64,000 nucleotides of DNA from Serilophus lunatus (lineage: Eukaryota; Chordata; Aves; Passeriformes; Eurylaimidae). The translations under genes and the position numbers were made by a program. The stretch spans positions 1,273,731 to 1,337,730 of the forward strand of contig VXBA01004859.1 of assembly GCA_013399895.1 (NCBI GenBank). The letters run 5' to 3'. Shown piece by piece: positions 13,201 through 28,200 of the stretch (the first letter of the stretch is position 1; each line of letters opens with the position of its first letter). The notes beneath the pieces are model-generated. The model had not been told where the DNA came from, did no database searches, and was given only the letters and a program-made list of their open reading frames with translations.

Positions 13201-16200
13201 GCTTTACCCAGGATAAAACAGAGCAGGAAGCTAATTTACTCCAAAACAGAATTGCAATAATAATAACACTAAAAATGCTACTGACCTTGTCATAATGTGT
13301 CCAGGTATTTCCAGAGGCTGGAGGAAATCCAGATGATGCTTTAACACAGCCTCCCATTCAGTGATGCTCAATAAAGTTATTAATTCCTTGGTCTGATAAC
13401 CACCCACCTCTGCTCCAGCACGAGCAGCTCCAACAGCAGCCACTGGATGGAACAGCTTTCAGCTGGCTGGCTGCTTCTTTGTCTGAATTATCTACTACAG
13501 CTTAGCCCTGACAGTTATTTTCATCTCCATGTCCCATTACAGCGAAATCCAACCCCCTGGTTCAGAGGATGTGGGGATGGGGGTGGGCAGGGCCTCTCCA
13601 GGCTGAGCTCAGGCATTAATTCCTCAACAGCACCAGCTGGCTACAGCTAACCTTTACCAGCTTAATCTTTTGCCATTTTGACTTCTGAGGGCTGCCACAG
13701 CACAAGTGAAAAACGGGACAGAGATGAGGTTTAAGATGTGCTGAGTATTTAAAGCCAACACACCCAAATGCTTAAAAACTCACCAGTGTTTCTGAACATT
13801 TTTCAATACAACCCTGCAGAAGCTTTGCCCTGCTGGTTTACAAAATTAATGGAAAGCCATGTTATTTCTGAGTCTCTGCAACAGACTCATGTGTTTTCTG
13901 CTGCTTTGAAAAGCTTCAGGTTAATAAAGTGAACAGCAGCCAACAGGAAGCATCCAGTGATCTCCAAGGATGATGGATCTGCCCTACACTGCACTTTCCA
14001 TTTAGATGGATAAGAAAAATTTTTCAGTCCTCTGAAATTGTTTGAGATACTGAAAAATTCCAAGCCAAAACAGGACGAAAAAAACCTCAAAGCCCAGGGT
14101 TCTTTAATAAAAAATAAAGATACATTTTTAAGACAGCCCAAGCCAGCAAAAATGCTTCATAAAACAAAGATTTATTTTGTGTTACTTCTCTAATTAGCTG
14201 ACACTTCAAAGTAAAGTTTCATTTGGGGTTTTTAAATGTCAAAAGATGTTGTTCATTTATTTCATTCATTCATTTCTGAGAAGACAAAGTCACAGACCAA
14301 ACTCTCTCCCCAGGAGGGAAGTTGCTCCCCTCACCTGCCCATATGGCCCCACAGCCAGGACCTGGCTCAGAACCATTTAAAGGAGGATCCTGCAGCAAGA
14401 AGCCTGTGTTCTATTACACCCTGTTCTCAGATTTAGGCAAAATACACATGGCTCAACCAATTCTGCTATAAAAAGTCCCTTGCAGGATCAAAAATTGGTG
14501 AGAACTACTTATAAATCCCCCTGTGAGAAGATAAGGAGGGAAAGTTACAGTAAAAGCAACTGAGAGAGAACAAAATGGTTTATCTGGGAAGTTCAGTATT
14601 CCCACTGGAGAGGCTGTGCCAGAATTGGGCCGTGTCCCTCTGACCCTGATTAATACCTCTCGCAAGTGAGATGTGCCAGCTTCCCACTACAGTGGGAACC
14701 CTCCACACACTTTTTCTGCCTATTTTCTGTGGTTCCATTTCCCCCAAACATCCATTATTTCAGCTAATTAAAGGAGTGGCTCTGCAATAAGATCTGACTG
14801 CCAAGGCAGTGGAAAAGATGATGTATTGAGTACAAAAGCCACCCGTGTCTACAACGCAGCTCACAATCGATGCTCACTGCCCTGAAAGGAAACTGAAAAC
14901 CCTAAAAGAAACCAGGTATGAGACACAGAAGAATGCCACACAGGCAAAAATCCAGCACTGAAGGGACCTTTTTCACTATTACTGCATATTCTGGAAGTAT
15001 TTTTAAATTGTTTGCATGCCAGGACCACACGTGCAATGTGCTGACCTGTATTAAACATTTTCCAGGAAGCACACAGGAATTCACAAAGGGCATGCTGGCA
15101 ATTTTAGGTACAGCCATGCAAAGTGACCAATTATCACCAGAATCATTGGAAATTTTCTATTTAGAAGCACTCTGAACCTCCAAGGAAAAAGAAACATTTG
15201 CTAACGCAAACCTGAAAGGAAAATATTAAGTCCCGGATGGAAAAATGCTTTGGACTCCTGCCTTTTCATTGGGGTCCAGAACTGAATTATGAAAAACAGA
15301 TGCCTCCAAAGGCTTTAGCTCCTCACTTACACAATCATTTCTCCATCATCCAGGATAATGAGGGACAAGAGGACAGAAAAGCCTCAAATACTGGTAACAC
15401 AGACTCAGCAGTACCAGGGGCAGTGTCAGGGTCTGCCAACACCACTACTGAGCTGGGGCTGAAAAGAAGAGGCTCCTGCATTTGTCTGTGCACCTCCCAG
15501 ATCTCTGGGACATTGGGAATTATTTGAAATGTCCAAGAAATTAAAACAAAACAGAGCTGGTCATTCCTTGCTGAAGCACAAAAGAAGCTACCTAAAGCCA
15601 CTACAAGGCAATGAGATCAGAGAGAGCCCTTCACTAACCCTGCCATCCCATTTCCAGCACCATGAACTGGGAATTGGTGGTTACAATGATGGTTTGGCTT
15701 TCTCCCCTGCGTACAAGTACCAGGCCTAAGCAGCATCATGTGCACATGTTCATCCTTTTCAAACTGAGAAGCACTCAGAGCATCAGTGGCCACAACACAG
15801 TTCTCAGGGGTCAGACTGGCTCATGAAGGCACCATCATCCCTGGCTGATGCACACCTGGCCTTTGGATAGGGAAGGAATGGAACAGGGAAGACCTCCAGT
15901 AAGCACAGGACAAAGGTTGGCTCTCACAGAGAAAGGGGATGTCCCACATCCCTCCAGTAATGCCTACTTTGGGGTGCAAAGGATCAGCAAAGACCACAGA
16001 GAACCCTGATGATGTTAACTTCCACCCCCAAAGGAAAGCTATTGAGGGGACCAGAAGAGCTCCAAATGGCCAGAGAGCCAGTTGCTGTACTGAAAATACA
16101 AATGACTCAGCTCTAAGTGGAAGTTTCTATTTTTGTCTTTTGGCCTCAGTGATTTGGTTCCTATCCTACAGCTTGAATCATTCAGAAATATGCTTCTGCA

Positions 16201-19200
16201 CACAGGGCCAGCTATGCCACTCTTGCTTTCCAAATATTAAATTGGAAGATATACATTAAACATGCAGAAGTATGACTACACTCTTGGATTTTCCTGGTGT
16301 TCGTTTCCAGGCATGGCTGGAAAGAGAGGATTGTTAATGATGATGAAAGGTGTCTCTAGTGAGACCATTCCTGTCCAGTTGAATCAAATACTACAGCCAC
16401 GAAACAAAACCAAGATTGGATTTAATTTGAAACTTCGTAACATTCAAGCTTTCATCAGAAGGGGAAAAAAAAATCCATACATTGATGTTTTTTCTCTTTC
16501 AAAGAAATAATTTGCTCAACTTCCTTCTAGAAAAATAAAAAAAAATCATTATTCACATTGAGGAAGCACCAAGTCATGGCCAGCCCACTCCTGCTATGTC
16601 CTCCTTAGACATGCACTTAAAGCTTGCTTTAGAAAGAGACAAATGCTTTTAGCCCCAGCTGTGAATGGCTACATCTGGAGGCATTCAAGAGGGACTCCCT
16701 GTGTGCATGTGAGGGGAGGATGGGCCCAAGGTCTCTCCTCAGGTCTCTTCCTAGTCCAAGTCTTCTACTGGCTCCACCAAAGACACAGCCACTGACCTCA
16801 CAGCTTGTCTGAGTTGAGGAAAGCAGCTCCTAAGCTTACATTTCACTTTAATAACATATGTTAACACCTTCCTACATGGAAAAATCCATTCACAACACTC
16901 CACCCCGGCTGCTGGTCAAAAATAACAGCACAGAAGCTGCCAACATCTGTCCCTCCAGCCCCGTGGTACCCCATGGATCCTACCAGGAAAACCGAGCCCT
17001 CATGGGGCTTTCAAGCTAATGGAAGTGGTAGGATGAAGGTCATGGCTGCTCCATCAGGTACCCTTGGGCCACAGCAGAGGGCTCAGTTTTCCTTCCTTCC
17101 TTCCATCCATCCATCCATCCATCCATCCATCCATCCATCCATCCATCCATCCATCCATCCATCCATCCATCCCTCCCTTCCTCCCTCCCATGATGGGGGT
17201 CCTGGGCAGTGCTGGCACCTTCAAGGCCCCCAGTTTCCCTTCTCCCTCCCCAAAGAGAACACCAGGTCTCTTGCAGATCTGAAACACAGGGAGACTTTGG
17301 AAGGACTGTCCAAAGAGGAGGAAAAAGGGAAAGTAACACTACAGAGACATGTGAAATACCTTGCAAAGCACCAGTTTATCATGTTCAAGGCATGTGGAAG
17401 AAAAGATAAATGGAAGAAATGGACGGTCTAGTGACAAGACTAGAGATGAGAAGAGTTTGGCTTGTTGAGCTTGGAAAACTGAAGGCTGGATGGACAAGAG
17501 AATTGTGTCTATAAATACATCCAGAGGGAGACACCAGGGAAGCAGAAGAGCTATTTATGAACAGGGTGTGAATACATTTTGGTTGACAGTTAGAAAAAAG
17601 TATAAAATACTGAAGAAATAAGGCTTGGAACACGCTTCTAGAAAAGACAAAAACAACAGATAAGTCAGCTTGCTTAAAAGGAGTCCTTCATAAGGTTTAG
17701 GAGTGTGACACCAGGACACTAACCCACACACTCCTTCCAGTCCTACAGCCAATGTTAAACATGGGCAGGAATCAACTCAACTACCAAGCACTAACTCCTA
17801 ACACGTGAGATTATAACAGCTTCACAGGCTACTTTGAGGAAAGTTTGGGGAATATCTTTTATTAAACAAACTGACAAATCTAGGAAAAATCAGACATATC
17901 TAAGGGAAGAAGCCTTTCAAGAGATTTGAGGAGATAAACATCCCACGCGGCAAAATCCAAGCTTAGTGCATGTTAGACACAGTTCAATGAGCTTTTTTAA
18001 CTGTGCCTGCCAGCCTAATAAAATACCTTACCCTTTGCTATCCTCACTCCTCATTTATCACCAAGACAACAACTCTAGATTAGTTTAGATACAAAGCGTT
18101 GCACGCAGAGGAAAAGAAAACGCAATCAAGATATTGGATATGGTTGACATCAAGAGCGTTGAAAGGGTGATTTGGAAACAGCAGAGCCAAAGGAAGTGCA
18201 GAGCCAGGAAGATGGATATAATAGCCTGCAAAAGAACAAAAAAATCCACAACAAAACAGTGAAGGAAGTGAGGCTCCAGCTCATGATGTGACCCCACAGC
18301 TCACAGCTTTTTGAGATGGCTCCTCCAAGGTAGAGACAGTGAAGTGAGGCAAGGCACATTTCATCCCCTCTCTGTCAACCTCTGATGAACTCTGACCCAT
18401 TGCACCCAAGAACCTGGTCCAATCCATGCAAATGGCTTTGATTTAATAGCTTTTATTCCCACTCTGCCTCTGCATGAAAGGTCCAAGCTGCAAAGCGTGG
18501 GAGAATTGTGACCAGGATTACAAGCTCACTTAAGGAGCCAGGCTTTTTGGTTTTCAAGCTAAATATGAGATCTAAAAAGGGATCCTGTCTATTGGTGCTA
18601 CAAAAAAATTAAAAAAAAAAAAAAAAAGAGAAAAACGTTCCTGTTTGATGCAAAAATAAAAGCAATTTCAAAGGCTCTTTGATGTGCAAGACAGAAAGAC
18701 GTGCAGGCAGATTCTGGAGGAGGTCTTGTCTTCAGCAATTACCAGCACTCTTTTTGAATCCTGCTCCCTAGACAGAACTTTCATGTGAAGCAGATAATCG
18801 CCCTGCAGAGTATCAGCTCTAAACCTTGTGGCTTTTCAATTAAGCAGCAATAACCTATAGTCCAAAAACTCCTTAACCAAGATGGGAATAAAACAAATAA
18901 CCTCCAAAACCAATTAACTGCAAAGGTGAAGCAATTCCAAAGACATACAGGCTTTTAAAGGATTTCATTTTGAGCCCTTCTCAGGCAGCCATGCGATATT
19001 TTGATCATTAAAACAAGCGGTGATGCAATTTCCACAGCGACCACAAACATACCAAGAATATTTGAGCTAAATTTATCCAGACTTCTTGTTTGAATCACTG
19101 CTTTGGTTCATTATTTTTCCATGATTTTCAACTATGCACAGGGAAGGAGTTGTGGACAGCCTGGGACCGAGCCTTCCCCAGCAGTATCTGAAATGCCAAC

Positions 19201-22200
19201 CTTTATGGTTGAGAGACACATACTGAATGTTAGAGAGGAAATTAAGATGCTCTTCCAGCTCCCAACCCTAGGTCCCTGCTCCTTCCACACATCTCCTTCC
19301 TCCTGCCCTTCTCCTGTGGCCAGCTGACCCTTTCCCTCACCCTTGAGTGACACAGTGTGTGGCTTGTCTTTGCAGACAAGAAGTTCCTGAAGCTCACCAT
19401 GGATCTGCTGCCCTCTCCAAATGGAGAGGGTGAGCCAAAAACACAGGATCTGCAACAGATTTCCCACTAGTCTATGCAGCCCCATGGCAGACTCCAAGCC
19501 CAGCCAGTCTGTTTGGAGAAACACAAACTGTCAACCTCCAGAGCCCCTCTGATTGCAGGAGGGCTTTTGGAAGGTTGAGGGCCTTCCCTAAAACTTAAAG
19601 ACTTCTTTTGTAAGTCCTCTAAGTGAGTGCAAGTCACAAATGCAAAGCATGGGGACATTTCTGTTGTGAAACTATCAGCATCTTACATAAAAGAGCTGCT
19701 GCTGTGATAATACATAATCATGCAAATAAGCAACTGCCAACCCATTAATAAGCACATAGACTTGGATTAAGGAAAAGAATTAAATATCAGCCTGGCCTGA
19801 TGTAAAACCTGAAACAGAACCAATTAAGAGGCAGACTTCATGGTTGAGTCACCATCCCTAGAGGGATTTAAAAGCCCTGTAGATGTGGCACTTGGGGACA
19901 CGCTTTAATGGTGGACTTGGCAGCGCCAAGTTAACGCTTGGACTCAGTCATCTTAAAGGTCTTTTCCAACCTTAAAAATTCCATAATTCTGTGATTCTAC
20001 ACAGCAGATTGGGAGTTGAATGGTACAAAATAAATCCCCCACACCCCCATCTGCAATGGAAACAGTTCCTCCCAGCTCGCTGCCTTCTGCCAAGCAAAGC
20101 CCTGGCAGGGCCTTTATCGATCAGAGCAATGAAAAACAAACAAACCACAGACTCAGTGCTGTAAGGATCCCTGAAGATCCCATTATGTCAGTGCAAAATC
20201 TTTAATGGGTTTTGGATAGGGCTCCCATAGGCTTTGGGGAAGATAAAAAAACCGTAATTCATGCTGTTTTCTTAATGCAAGCATAAAATCACATGCAACA
20301 TGTCTCACAAAATGACAAATCAATTACAGGCCTGGTAAAGGCTGAGTTGGTGTGAACACTATCAATTGCTTCTTTCCCACTGAAATAGAAGACAGTGATT
20401 CTACAACCCCAGAATCAACCTTCACCTGAGAGCTTCCTTATAAATCAGAGCTCCATAACGTTGTAAACTCCCTGTGTACAAGTTCTAAGGGCAAAGAATT
20501 TCTTTATTACCTTACCACCTTATCTTTGGGTTTTTTCTAAGCTTCTTGACAGACTTGTTGTAAGTTACACTTCAACATAATAGACCACAAATACATTTTA
20601 AAAGAAAGGTGGAAAAATAAAGCTGTATAGCAGCAGATAATGCCAGACACAGCTCCAAAATAGATCAATGTTTTACTACTGTCTGTAAATCAAACTGGCT
20701 CTCAGGCTGGACTCTCTGCTCAATTAGCTCCCCAAGGTCTTTACTGCACCACTGGCTCTCCCAGCAGCTCTGCCCTCCTTGCTACAGCCCTCAAGTTCAA
20801 GATCAGGCTGGCTTTTATGGTATTTATCAGAAAAGCTGTAAATGCCTCAGCATCCATTGCCCTTTTTGAAAATCCAAGTTTGGAGAGATGTTGCAATACA
20901 CAGCTCTGCTACAGTCTGCACAGGAGAGCAGGTTTAACCACAGGCATATTCTGCTGCAGACCAGCCTTCCGCATCAGCTCCTGGCCCCATGTGAGATTGC
21001 ACCACTTCTGTATGAAGAGTTTATTTAAATATTTAAAAATACAAGCCTATTACTGCTTTACTAGTGTACTTCCTATTCCTGCCAAGCATTTCCTACTTCT
21101 CCTTCTGCAGGGCACTCAGCAGTGAGACTAACTCACACACAATACCTGTTCTATTTTTTGCTATTTCTTTTTTGATCATAGGAACATTTTCAGTTTGTTG
21201 TTTGGACTCAAATTAACTCATGGCTTAACAAGTGAAGAAGAACAGAAAACCTTCAAGGCTCATTTAGTCTGATTATACAGAACTTCACACAACCACCACA
21301 CTTGGCAGGTCCCTGTGTGCTCAGATCACATCCCAGATGCTCTCCTTGTCCTTCTCATCCCACACTGTCGTAAGAAACTCAGGGTAATGCTACTCCAGGG
21401 TAATATCTGGATGGAAAAAGCAGGACAGAGTCTGTGAATACTTTTTCCCTGTTATACAGCACAAGCCACAGACAGGCCTAGCTCAAAGTGCCCCAAGACC
21501 CACTGCTGGCCTTAGCCCCACACACACAGCTGATGTGGAGAATTTAAGGTTTACATGTTGATTTCATGAGGTGCAAAGTGATATCAGTGATGCTTCCAAC
21601 ACTGATTTTTCCTTCTTTCTCTATTCAGCAGGAAATATTTTCAACAAAGCTATTCACACTACCAACTGCAAAGTTCCTGCCCTTCATGTTTAAGGCAATA
21701 AAACCAATGGTGCAGAGCTGTGAGGAAACCAATAGAATATTTTAAGACACAAAGGACCCATCAGGATTCTAGAGTCCAAGTCCTGGCCTTACAGGACATT
21801 CCAACAAATGTCTCTTCTGAAGGCCACATCCATGCACACCCAGGAGTGGGTGGGCTCTGCCTGCATTTATTGCTATAAAGAAGTCAGGTTTTTCCTGCAG
21901 ATTTTTATTTTTTAGAGTAGATGTCACACTGCCAGGCTTCCAGCCTGGAAGGCTCAGGCTAACAGTCAGTATAGAATGGAGAGGAAGATCAGAGCCTCTG
22001 AATTTTCCATCTTTCCATCTATAGTCTCCCATCAAAGACCTTGACCAGATTTGCACATCTCCTTCCCTGAAGCAAACAGGGAGTGAGGCTGGATGCACAA
22101 AGTGTGTCCCAGGAGGAAAACTGTCCCATTTGCTACTACCTAACCACAAGTTATCACCAGCCAATCCATTGTGACATTTTCCATATAAAACTGCACTTGC

Positions 22201-25200
22201 TCCTGAGCAGTCTCTCTCATTAAAATGACTCTTCAGCTCTCCAGTTCAACCCTTACTCGCACTGGAGACTCTTCTCTGATTCAGGAAGCAGCCCTGCAGG
22301 CAGCAGCTTTCCCTCTGAGTCAGTCCTGAGCTGAGCCATGGCCCAGGCGGGGTTGCAAAGGTCATTATGTGGGCTGATTCTTTCTGACAAAATAGAAATC
22401 CCTGTGGGCTGCAGAGTCACCACAGCAGTTCCAAAGCACAGCTTCAGGGGCCTCTGGTCCACTCCAAACGATAAGTCATTATATTCTGGTTACTTGTTTG
22501 CTCCCTCATTTAATATTTAGGCCTCTTTTCCAGCCATACTGCACATGTCTATGTGTGTTTGCCTGGATGGCTGAAAGTCACCAGCTTACAACTGATTTGC
22601 CTCAAAAGAACTTGTGAAGGTGCATTTAGTCAATGTCTGCAAGGCTTCCATAAAATTCAAGCAGCTATCATTGGCATCATTGTCCCTAGTTATGTAATGT
22701 TAGATACATTCCAACACAACACCCCTTTTTCAATGCTCATTTCTAGATTTAGCAGGAGAGAAGAGACACCCTCTGGCATGTTTGAAGGATAATCCAATTC
22801 CACCTCCGAGACACACAGCAGTGGCAGATGAGCATTCTGCAACTTGGAATAAAATTCACAACAAGAGGGAGATAAGCTCTTTAATAGATATTGTCTTTCA
22901 GAAGACAGTGACTGGTCTCCTACACCTCTGAAGAACTGTCTCCTAGAAAACCAAGTAAGAATTAAATCCTAGCTGTAAAATTTCATAAGACTCAGAGAAA
23001 CCAACCAGCCTATAGAAAGGAGATTGATCTCTATGGTTTTCTAGGCATTCATACAGTAATGTCTTTGGGCTTCCTGTATTTCCTACAAAATACACATTAT
23101 GTCATCTCCACTATATTATGGAGAGCTCTAACCAAGTTTAATAAAACCCAAGTCTTTGCTTCATGAGAGACTGCAGCCACCCCCGTATCTCTGCTCAGTC
23201 TTCTCTCTTTTAATTAGGACAAGATGAACAAATCTAGAAGAGAGGAAGCAGGGTTTGAGGAAGCAAGGAAGATGCTTTTTTCTGCACTCCAGTGACAAAC
23301 CCTGGCTGTGGACCAGCAGGTGCTTTGCCAGCATCAAGTCAAGCCCAGCACCATCCTCAGAAGGCAGACAGGGTCCAGCTCTGAAACACAGCTCACCCAG
23401 TCTCATGGAAAGTGGGAATTCAGCTGGAATACAGGCAAGAGAAGTGCACAGCCAGGAGCAATAGCAGAGGAGACACGAGAGTGAGGTGAGCCCTTGCATC
23501 ATACGTTACATTTTCTAACTAACAATGACGCCGTGAATGTATTCTCCACATACATTTGGCCAGGGCTTCATAACTGTCAGGAAAAAAAAAACAAACCCAA
23601 ACTAAAACTCTCAAGGCTTTGAAATTATCAAGGCAGTGGGTGCACATGGTGCTCTCTGGAAGGTGCCCACAGCACTCTGCCAGATGTAAATCCGTGTTGA
23701 TCCAACGGACCCGTCACAGAGTCACCGGCACCACCGCTGCTGTTTGTCAAACCCCTCACTTCCACACACCTGTCCCTCCTGCCCCAAAAGATACTCCAAG
23801 CTCTGAAAGCACTAATGAGGTCGTCAGTGTGAAAGAAATGATCTGGGACCTCACTCCCTTTCCCAGCAGCCCCCACTGAATGGAAGCAGGAGGCTGCGTC
23901 CACGTTGTTAATAAAGGCGCGTAAACAGTAGGTTCGGATGTGGAGCCTGAATGAGTCAACATGTTCCTGGTTCAATCCCTGTAATAGGATCCAAATGAAG
24001 ACCAAGGATCTTAGGGAGTGGACCAGTTAGCTAATGACAATTATTCTTGGCAGGACCCAAACAGTCCTGAAATAACAATGACTTTAAGCATGTACAGTAT
24101 CCTTATAAAGAGCAAATCCAATGAGGTAGTACTGGTACCTTGTACAAGGATCCTAAGCTTTCCAAGGATCCCTCTGCCAGATTTCCAACACTGTTTACCA
24201 AATAATATAACCCAGACATGTCAGTATGCAACAGTCTACCACTAAGATTTGTATGCTTTCAGTCAACCAGTTTAACTGAGCATAGTTACATAACAGCAAC
24301 ATATAATAAAGTTCTTAAAAAAAAAAAAACTGAACTCAAAATGTGGAAGATACAACTATCCCACTCTTCACTTCGCTATTCACTTAGATAATAGTTTATT
24401 TACCGTATCTTTAAACAATGAGAAAACTTGTCAAATCACTTATTGCAGAACAAAAATTCAGCAATTTGAAACACTTGCAAATCGTTAGCCCGGATTAAAA
24501 TTCTTCTCATGGTTTGTAGCTCAGGATTCAAGTGGAGATAATTCCTTCCACCGTGAAACTCAGAGGACAGAATTTAAGAATTTTAAGAACATTCAACAAC
24601 CGAGTGTTACAGGAAGTTACAATGCTAATTAACAAAAGCAAAGAGAAAAACGAGCATCACAGAACAAGGAAAATACATACGGAGAAAGGAAAGAGTTCCC
24701 AGAGCTCCCTGTGACGCTGGTGAGAAACGTCCTCAAACAAGACAAGGCAGCCTCTGAATAAACTATCAGGTTTTGCTTCATAGTTGCTGATAAAATCCAA
24801 AATAAGGCTGCAAAAACATTAGCTTCTGCTGAAGGCTGCTTACTCACTACAAAGCGTCAAACACACCTTCTTCCCACACTTCAAACGCAGATGCTGCCTC
24901 CTAATGAAGCTCTTGCTGCAAGGGGGGAATACCGTTATACAAGAACCAGAGGGCTATTTCTTGCTGCAGAAACAGAACTGGGGTTTGACTCAGAGGAACA
25001 CAGCAGTGCCTGGGAGCTGAGGGTTGCAGCAGGAGAAACCATCCAAAAATAATTTGGCTGCTCAGGAAGAAAAAAAAAAAAATTCACAGGAAGCAACCTG
25101 AAGCATATGTCCCTTCTGAAAGAGGTGTTTCCACCCATGGATTTATTAGATTACATAAACACAGACCTTCTGATCTAGTCCAATAATAAATCACTGCAAG

Positions 25201-28200
25201 CCACTGAATTGAAGCTGACAGTAAAACTAGAGCAGTTTAATATCTGTTCAGGCTGAGAAAAGATGCTCTGATTTTAGCAGCTTTCATACTCTGAATACCC
25301 ACTGCATCAGTGACTGGGAACATATTTGCATTCACACATTGAAAAAGCACAGATCTTGTAAAACATATTTAGGAACTGGTGAGACATGATACATATATTG
25401 ACTAATTCTGTAGGCCCTTGCAGAACACTGATCTTCAGGGGAATGCTATTCTTACCACCTGAGTAGTTCAACATCATTCTCCTTGGAAGTAAAATTCCTT
25501 GTGTTACACTGTAAACTTTCAAAGAATAGGGCTCAAACCACTGAAAGATCTTTCACATCTTTAAATTTCATCAAAACCCAGTGACAGCTGAGTTCTCTTA
25601 AAACCTTTCGCTCCCAATCTGAACAGGAAAGAAAAAAAAATCCTCCTATTTACCATTTTGTGGATCCATGTTGCTCTCCCTGCAAACAGCGGATTCCTCA
25701 GTTCCCACACACCAGTACATTCTGGGTCCAGTTGTGAAGGTCCAACAAACAAACTTTCCACAGCACTGAACAGTGTTGTCAAAGCTGAACCATCTCCATC
25801 CCGTAAATGCAGAAGCAGAGACTGCTATTTGCTAAGCACCATCCTGAAGAAACATCATGTATTCTGTTTAAAAATAAACAACAAAACAAATTAAGCATTC
25901 TAGAACAGAAACTCATTCCTCTGCACTCTAACACAGTTGTCTAAATGTTACATTGCAGAAATTCGTTTATCTATAAATACAATTGTTTTCATAATAGTTT
26001 TGTTGAGAGCATAACATGAATTAACAGAGGGACTAACAAATTCTCCACTATAGAAAGATTATGTTCCTAATTTTTTGCCATTAAAGCTGCTCAGTCTTTG
26101 GGCAGAGGACGTGGGGGTGAGCAGGGGTCACAGCTGCAGTTGCACATTGTCCACAAGCTTGTGTAAAGGCAGAGCATTGAAACCATGCAGTGCAGCTGGA
26201 AAAACCCTAAATGCAACCTCAAAACCTTTCCCATCCACAAAGACAACCATGGCTCTTGTAAGACTGTGAGAAACTGAAAATTATTGATGTGGTTACTGAG
26301 ACAATCCTCTGTAGGAAAGGAAAGAGGGCAAAGAGAAACACACCAGCTCCTGTCCTCCCTGCCTGGAAGCATCAGGCTTCTTCACACAGATTTGGGGAGG
26401 CAAATCAGACCCTTAGGAGCTCTTAAAGGTTGGCTTCTGAACTGTCTGGCATAACAGCCAGCAGAACACTGCACTGCTCAGTCTCCCCAGGTAATTCCAA
26501 CTCCCCCCCTCTTCACAGCTGCACACCTGTCCTTTAACTTCTTAAAATAGTAGTTAAAACCACAGGTGAATTTGCAGTGTGTGCCCAACAAGCATCAGCA
26601 CTCTCTCATTTTCTGCTTTCACTTTCAGTCAGTGAACACCTCTCAGATGTAACGTGATGCCCCTCAACTGACTCTTACTGGTTCTTCTCATGTCTGGTGA
26701 GTGATGCTGAAGTTTTGATTTGAGGCTTTAATTCAGCAAAGCTTATAACCCATGTCCCACTCTGGCCAGCACCTCCCAGATCATCCCTAACTCTCCTTGA
26801 GCAGAGCTGGCTTCCTGGGTAGGGATAAAAAGCCAAGGAGAATATAAAAATACGCTGATCCATTGCCACTGTCCAGGGAGCTTGCTGCTCCTCCCCCACC
26901 ACACTGGGCTTTAACCACCTGAAAACAACATTAAAAATCACTGCATCTTACTTCAGTTGCTTTTAGGCAATTATTTGAATTCTAGGTGTGCTTACAGCAA
27001 AACTCAGCTTCATGACCCTGACTGTGGTGCCCAGCAGCAGGAAACAAAACTCAGCCCTGTGCCCCACAATCTCCATGTTGAGTGCTGCAGGAGGCTGAGA
27101 TAGTGCTAGTCCCCAATCCCAGATCCAAGACCACAAACTGGGGAATTGGGCCATGTTGCTGGAGGGCTTTGCCCCGTAGCATGCTGAGTTCTCACTGGAA
27201 TCAGCCTTGTTCCTGGGCTGAGCTTCCCTCAGCCCCAGCTGCTGCACTGGGAACACACATCTCAGCCATGTCATGGGTGAGATACCACAGGCAGAGGTGT
27301 CAGGCTGTCCAGGCTGTTAATAACTCTGACCACAGAGGGGATGAGATGAGATGCTTCCAGACTCTCCTTGTGTAGAGTGAAAGGAAAAAACCTTCCAGGA
27401 AAAATAGTGGTGTGGTTATGATAACCAGTTCCCTTTAACTGCAAGTAACTACATGCTGAAGCCACATGTATTGCCACACAGTGCCCATGTAAGCAGGATT
27501 TCTATATTTTGGGACCTTTGTATATGTAATTTAAAAAAAAAAGCCAACAACTCTTTACCTTAAGCAAAGTATAGGCAACTGTCACATGTGCAAACACCAT
27601 ATTTTGATTTGATTTGATTTAGAGAGAATCCATGGACGCTGCAGAGCCTCATTCAGAAAGAGGACCATGCAGAATACACCTGAACACCTGTAAAAGGGAT
27701 TTACATCCCAAATCACACATTCCCAGTCCTGATACCTGCCACTGCCAGCTGCCAGCTAGTGCCTCACATCTGGCCATACCCGTATCATCACCTCCTCTCC
27801 ACTCCCCCAGCCTGCCTGGTCTTACCCCGTGCATTGTGCCTAAACACAGCCAGGCCCCCAGAAACACCAGTTTGCCCGAGATCACTTCCCAATTCACAAG
27901 AAAACAGCCAGAACTTTAGTTCTTCGCCCAAACCACCTGCTGCTTCTGAGAATCCCCCCCGGGGCTGGGCGCTGTGATGGGATCACTATGGATCCAAGAG
28001 GACCAGGGAACCACTGGCGTGGGAATGCGCCGGGCTCAGCTGCCTGCTGTCACATCGGGCAGGGTGACGGTGAATCTGGGGCTGAAGTGGCCGGACCGGC
28101 GGTCCCCTGCCTGCCCAAAAACCCCCTTCCCGCCAGGACCGGCATCCTTCATCCTCGGGCGAGCATCGCGCCAGCCCCCTTCTCCCACACCTCGGCCGCC

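Larger units (their letters stand above)
8498..25653 (-). other. LRRK1: LRRK1 intron 2 (about 17 kb)
   Basis: This is the largest intron seen. Coding codon 23 is split across it. It contains the 40 bp tandem duplication, the (CCAT) microsatellite, an A17 run and a CR1 3' end. No further exon was recognised on either strand, and the phase and sequence of exons 2 and 3 join without one. Confidence 0.75.

Noticed and set aside
13231..13443. Minus-strand ORF starting MAAVGAARAGAEVGG, considered as an LRRK1 first exon
   Set aside because: It has no match to the LRRK1 N-terminus and no suitable donor in phase. The exon at 25654-25720 joins exon 3 correctly.
17040..17431. ORFs with Pro-Ser-Ile-His or Gly-Trp-Met-Asp repeats
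   Set aside because: These are translations of the CCAT microsatellite, not a repeat protein.
18600..18640. Poly(A) tail of a processed pseudogene
   Set aside because: No gene-like body or target-site duplication was recognised beside the A run.
23628..24005. A 125-codon minus-strand ORF in LRRK1 intron 2, considered as an extra exon
   Set aside because: No family resemblance. Exons 2 and 3 join in phase without it.
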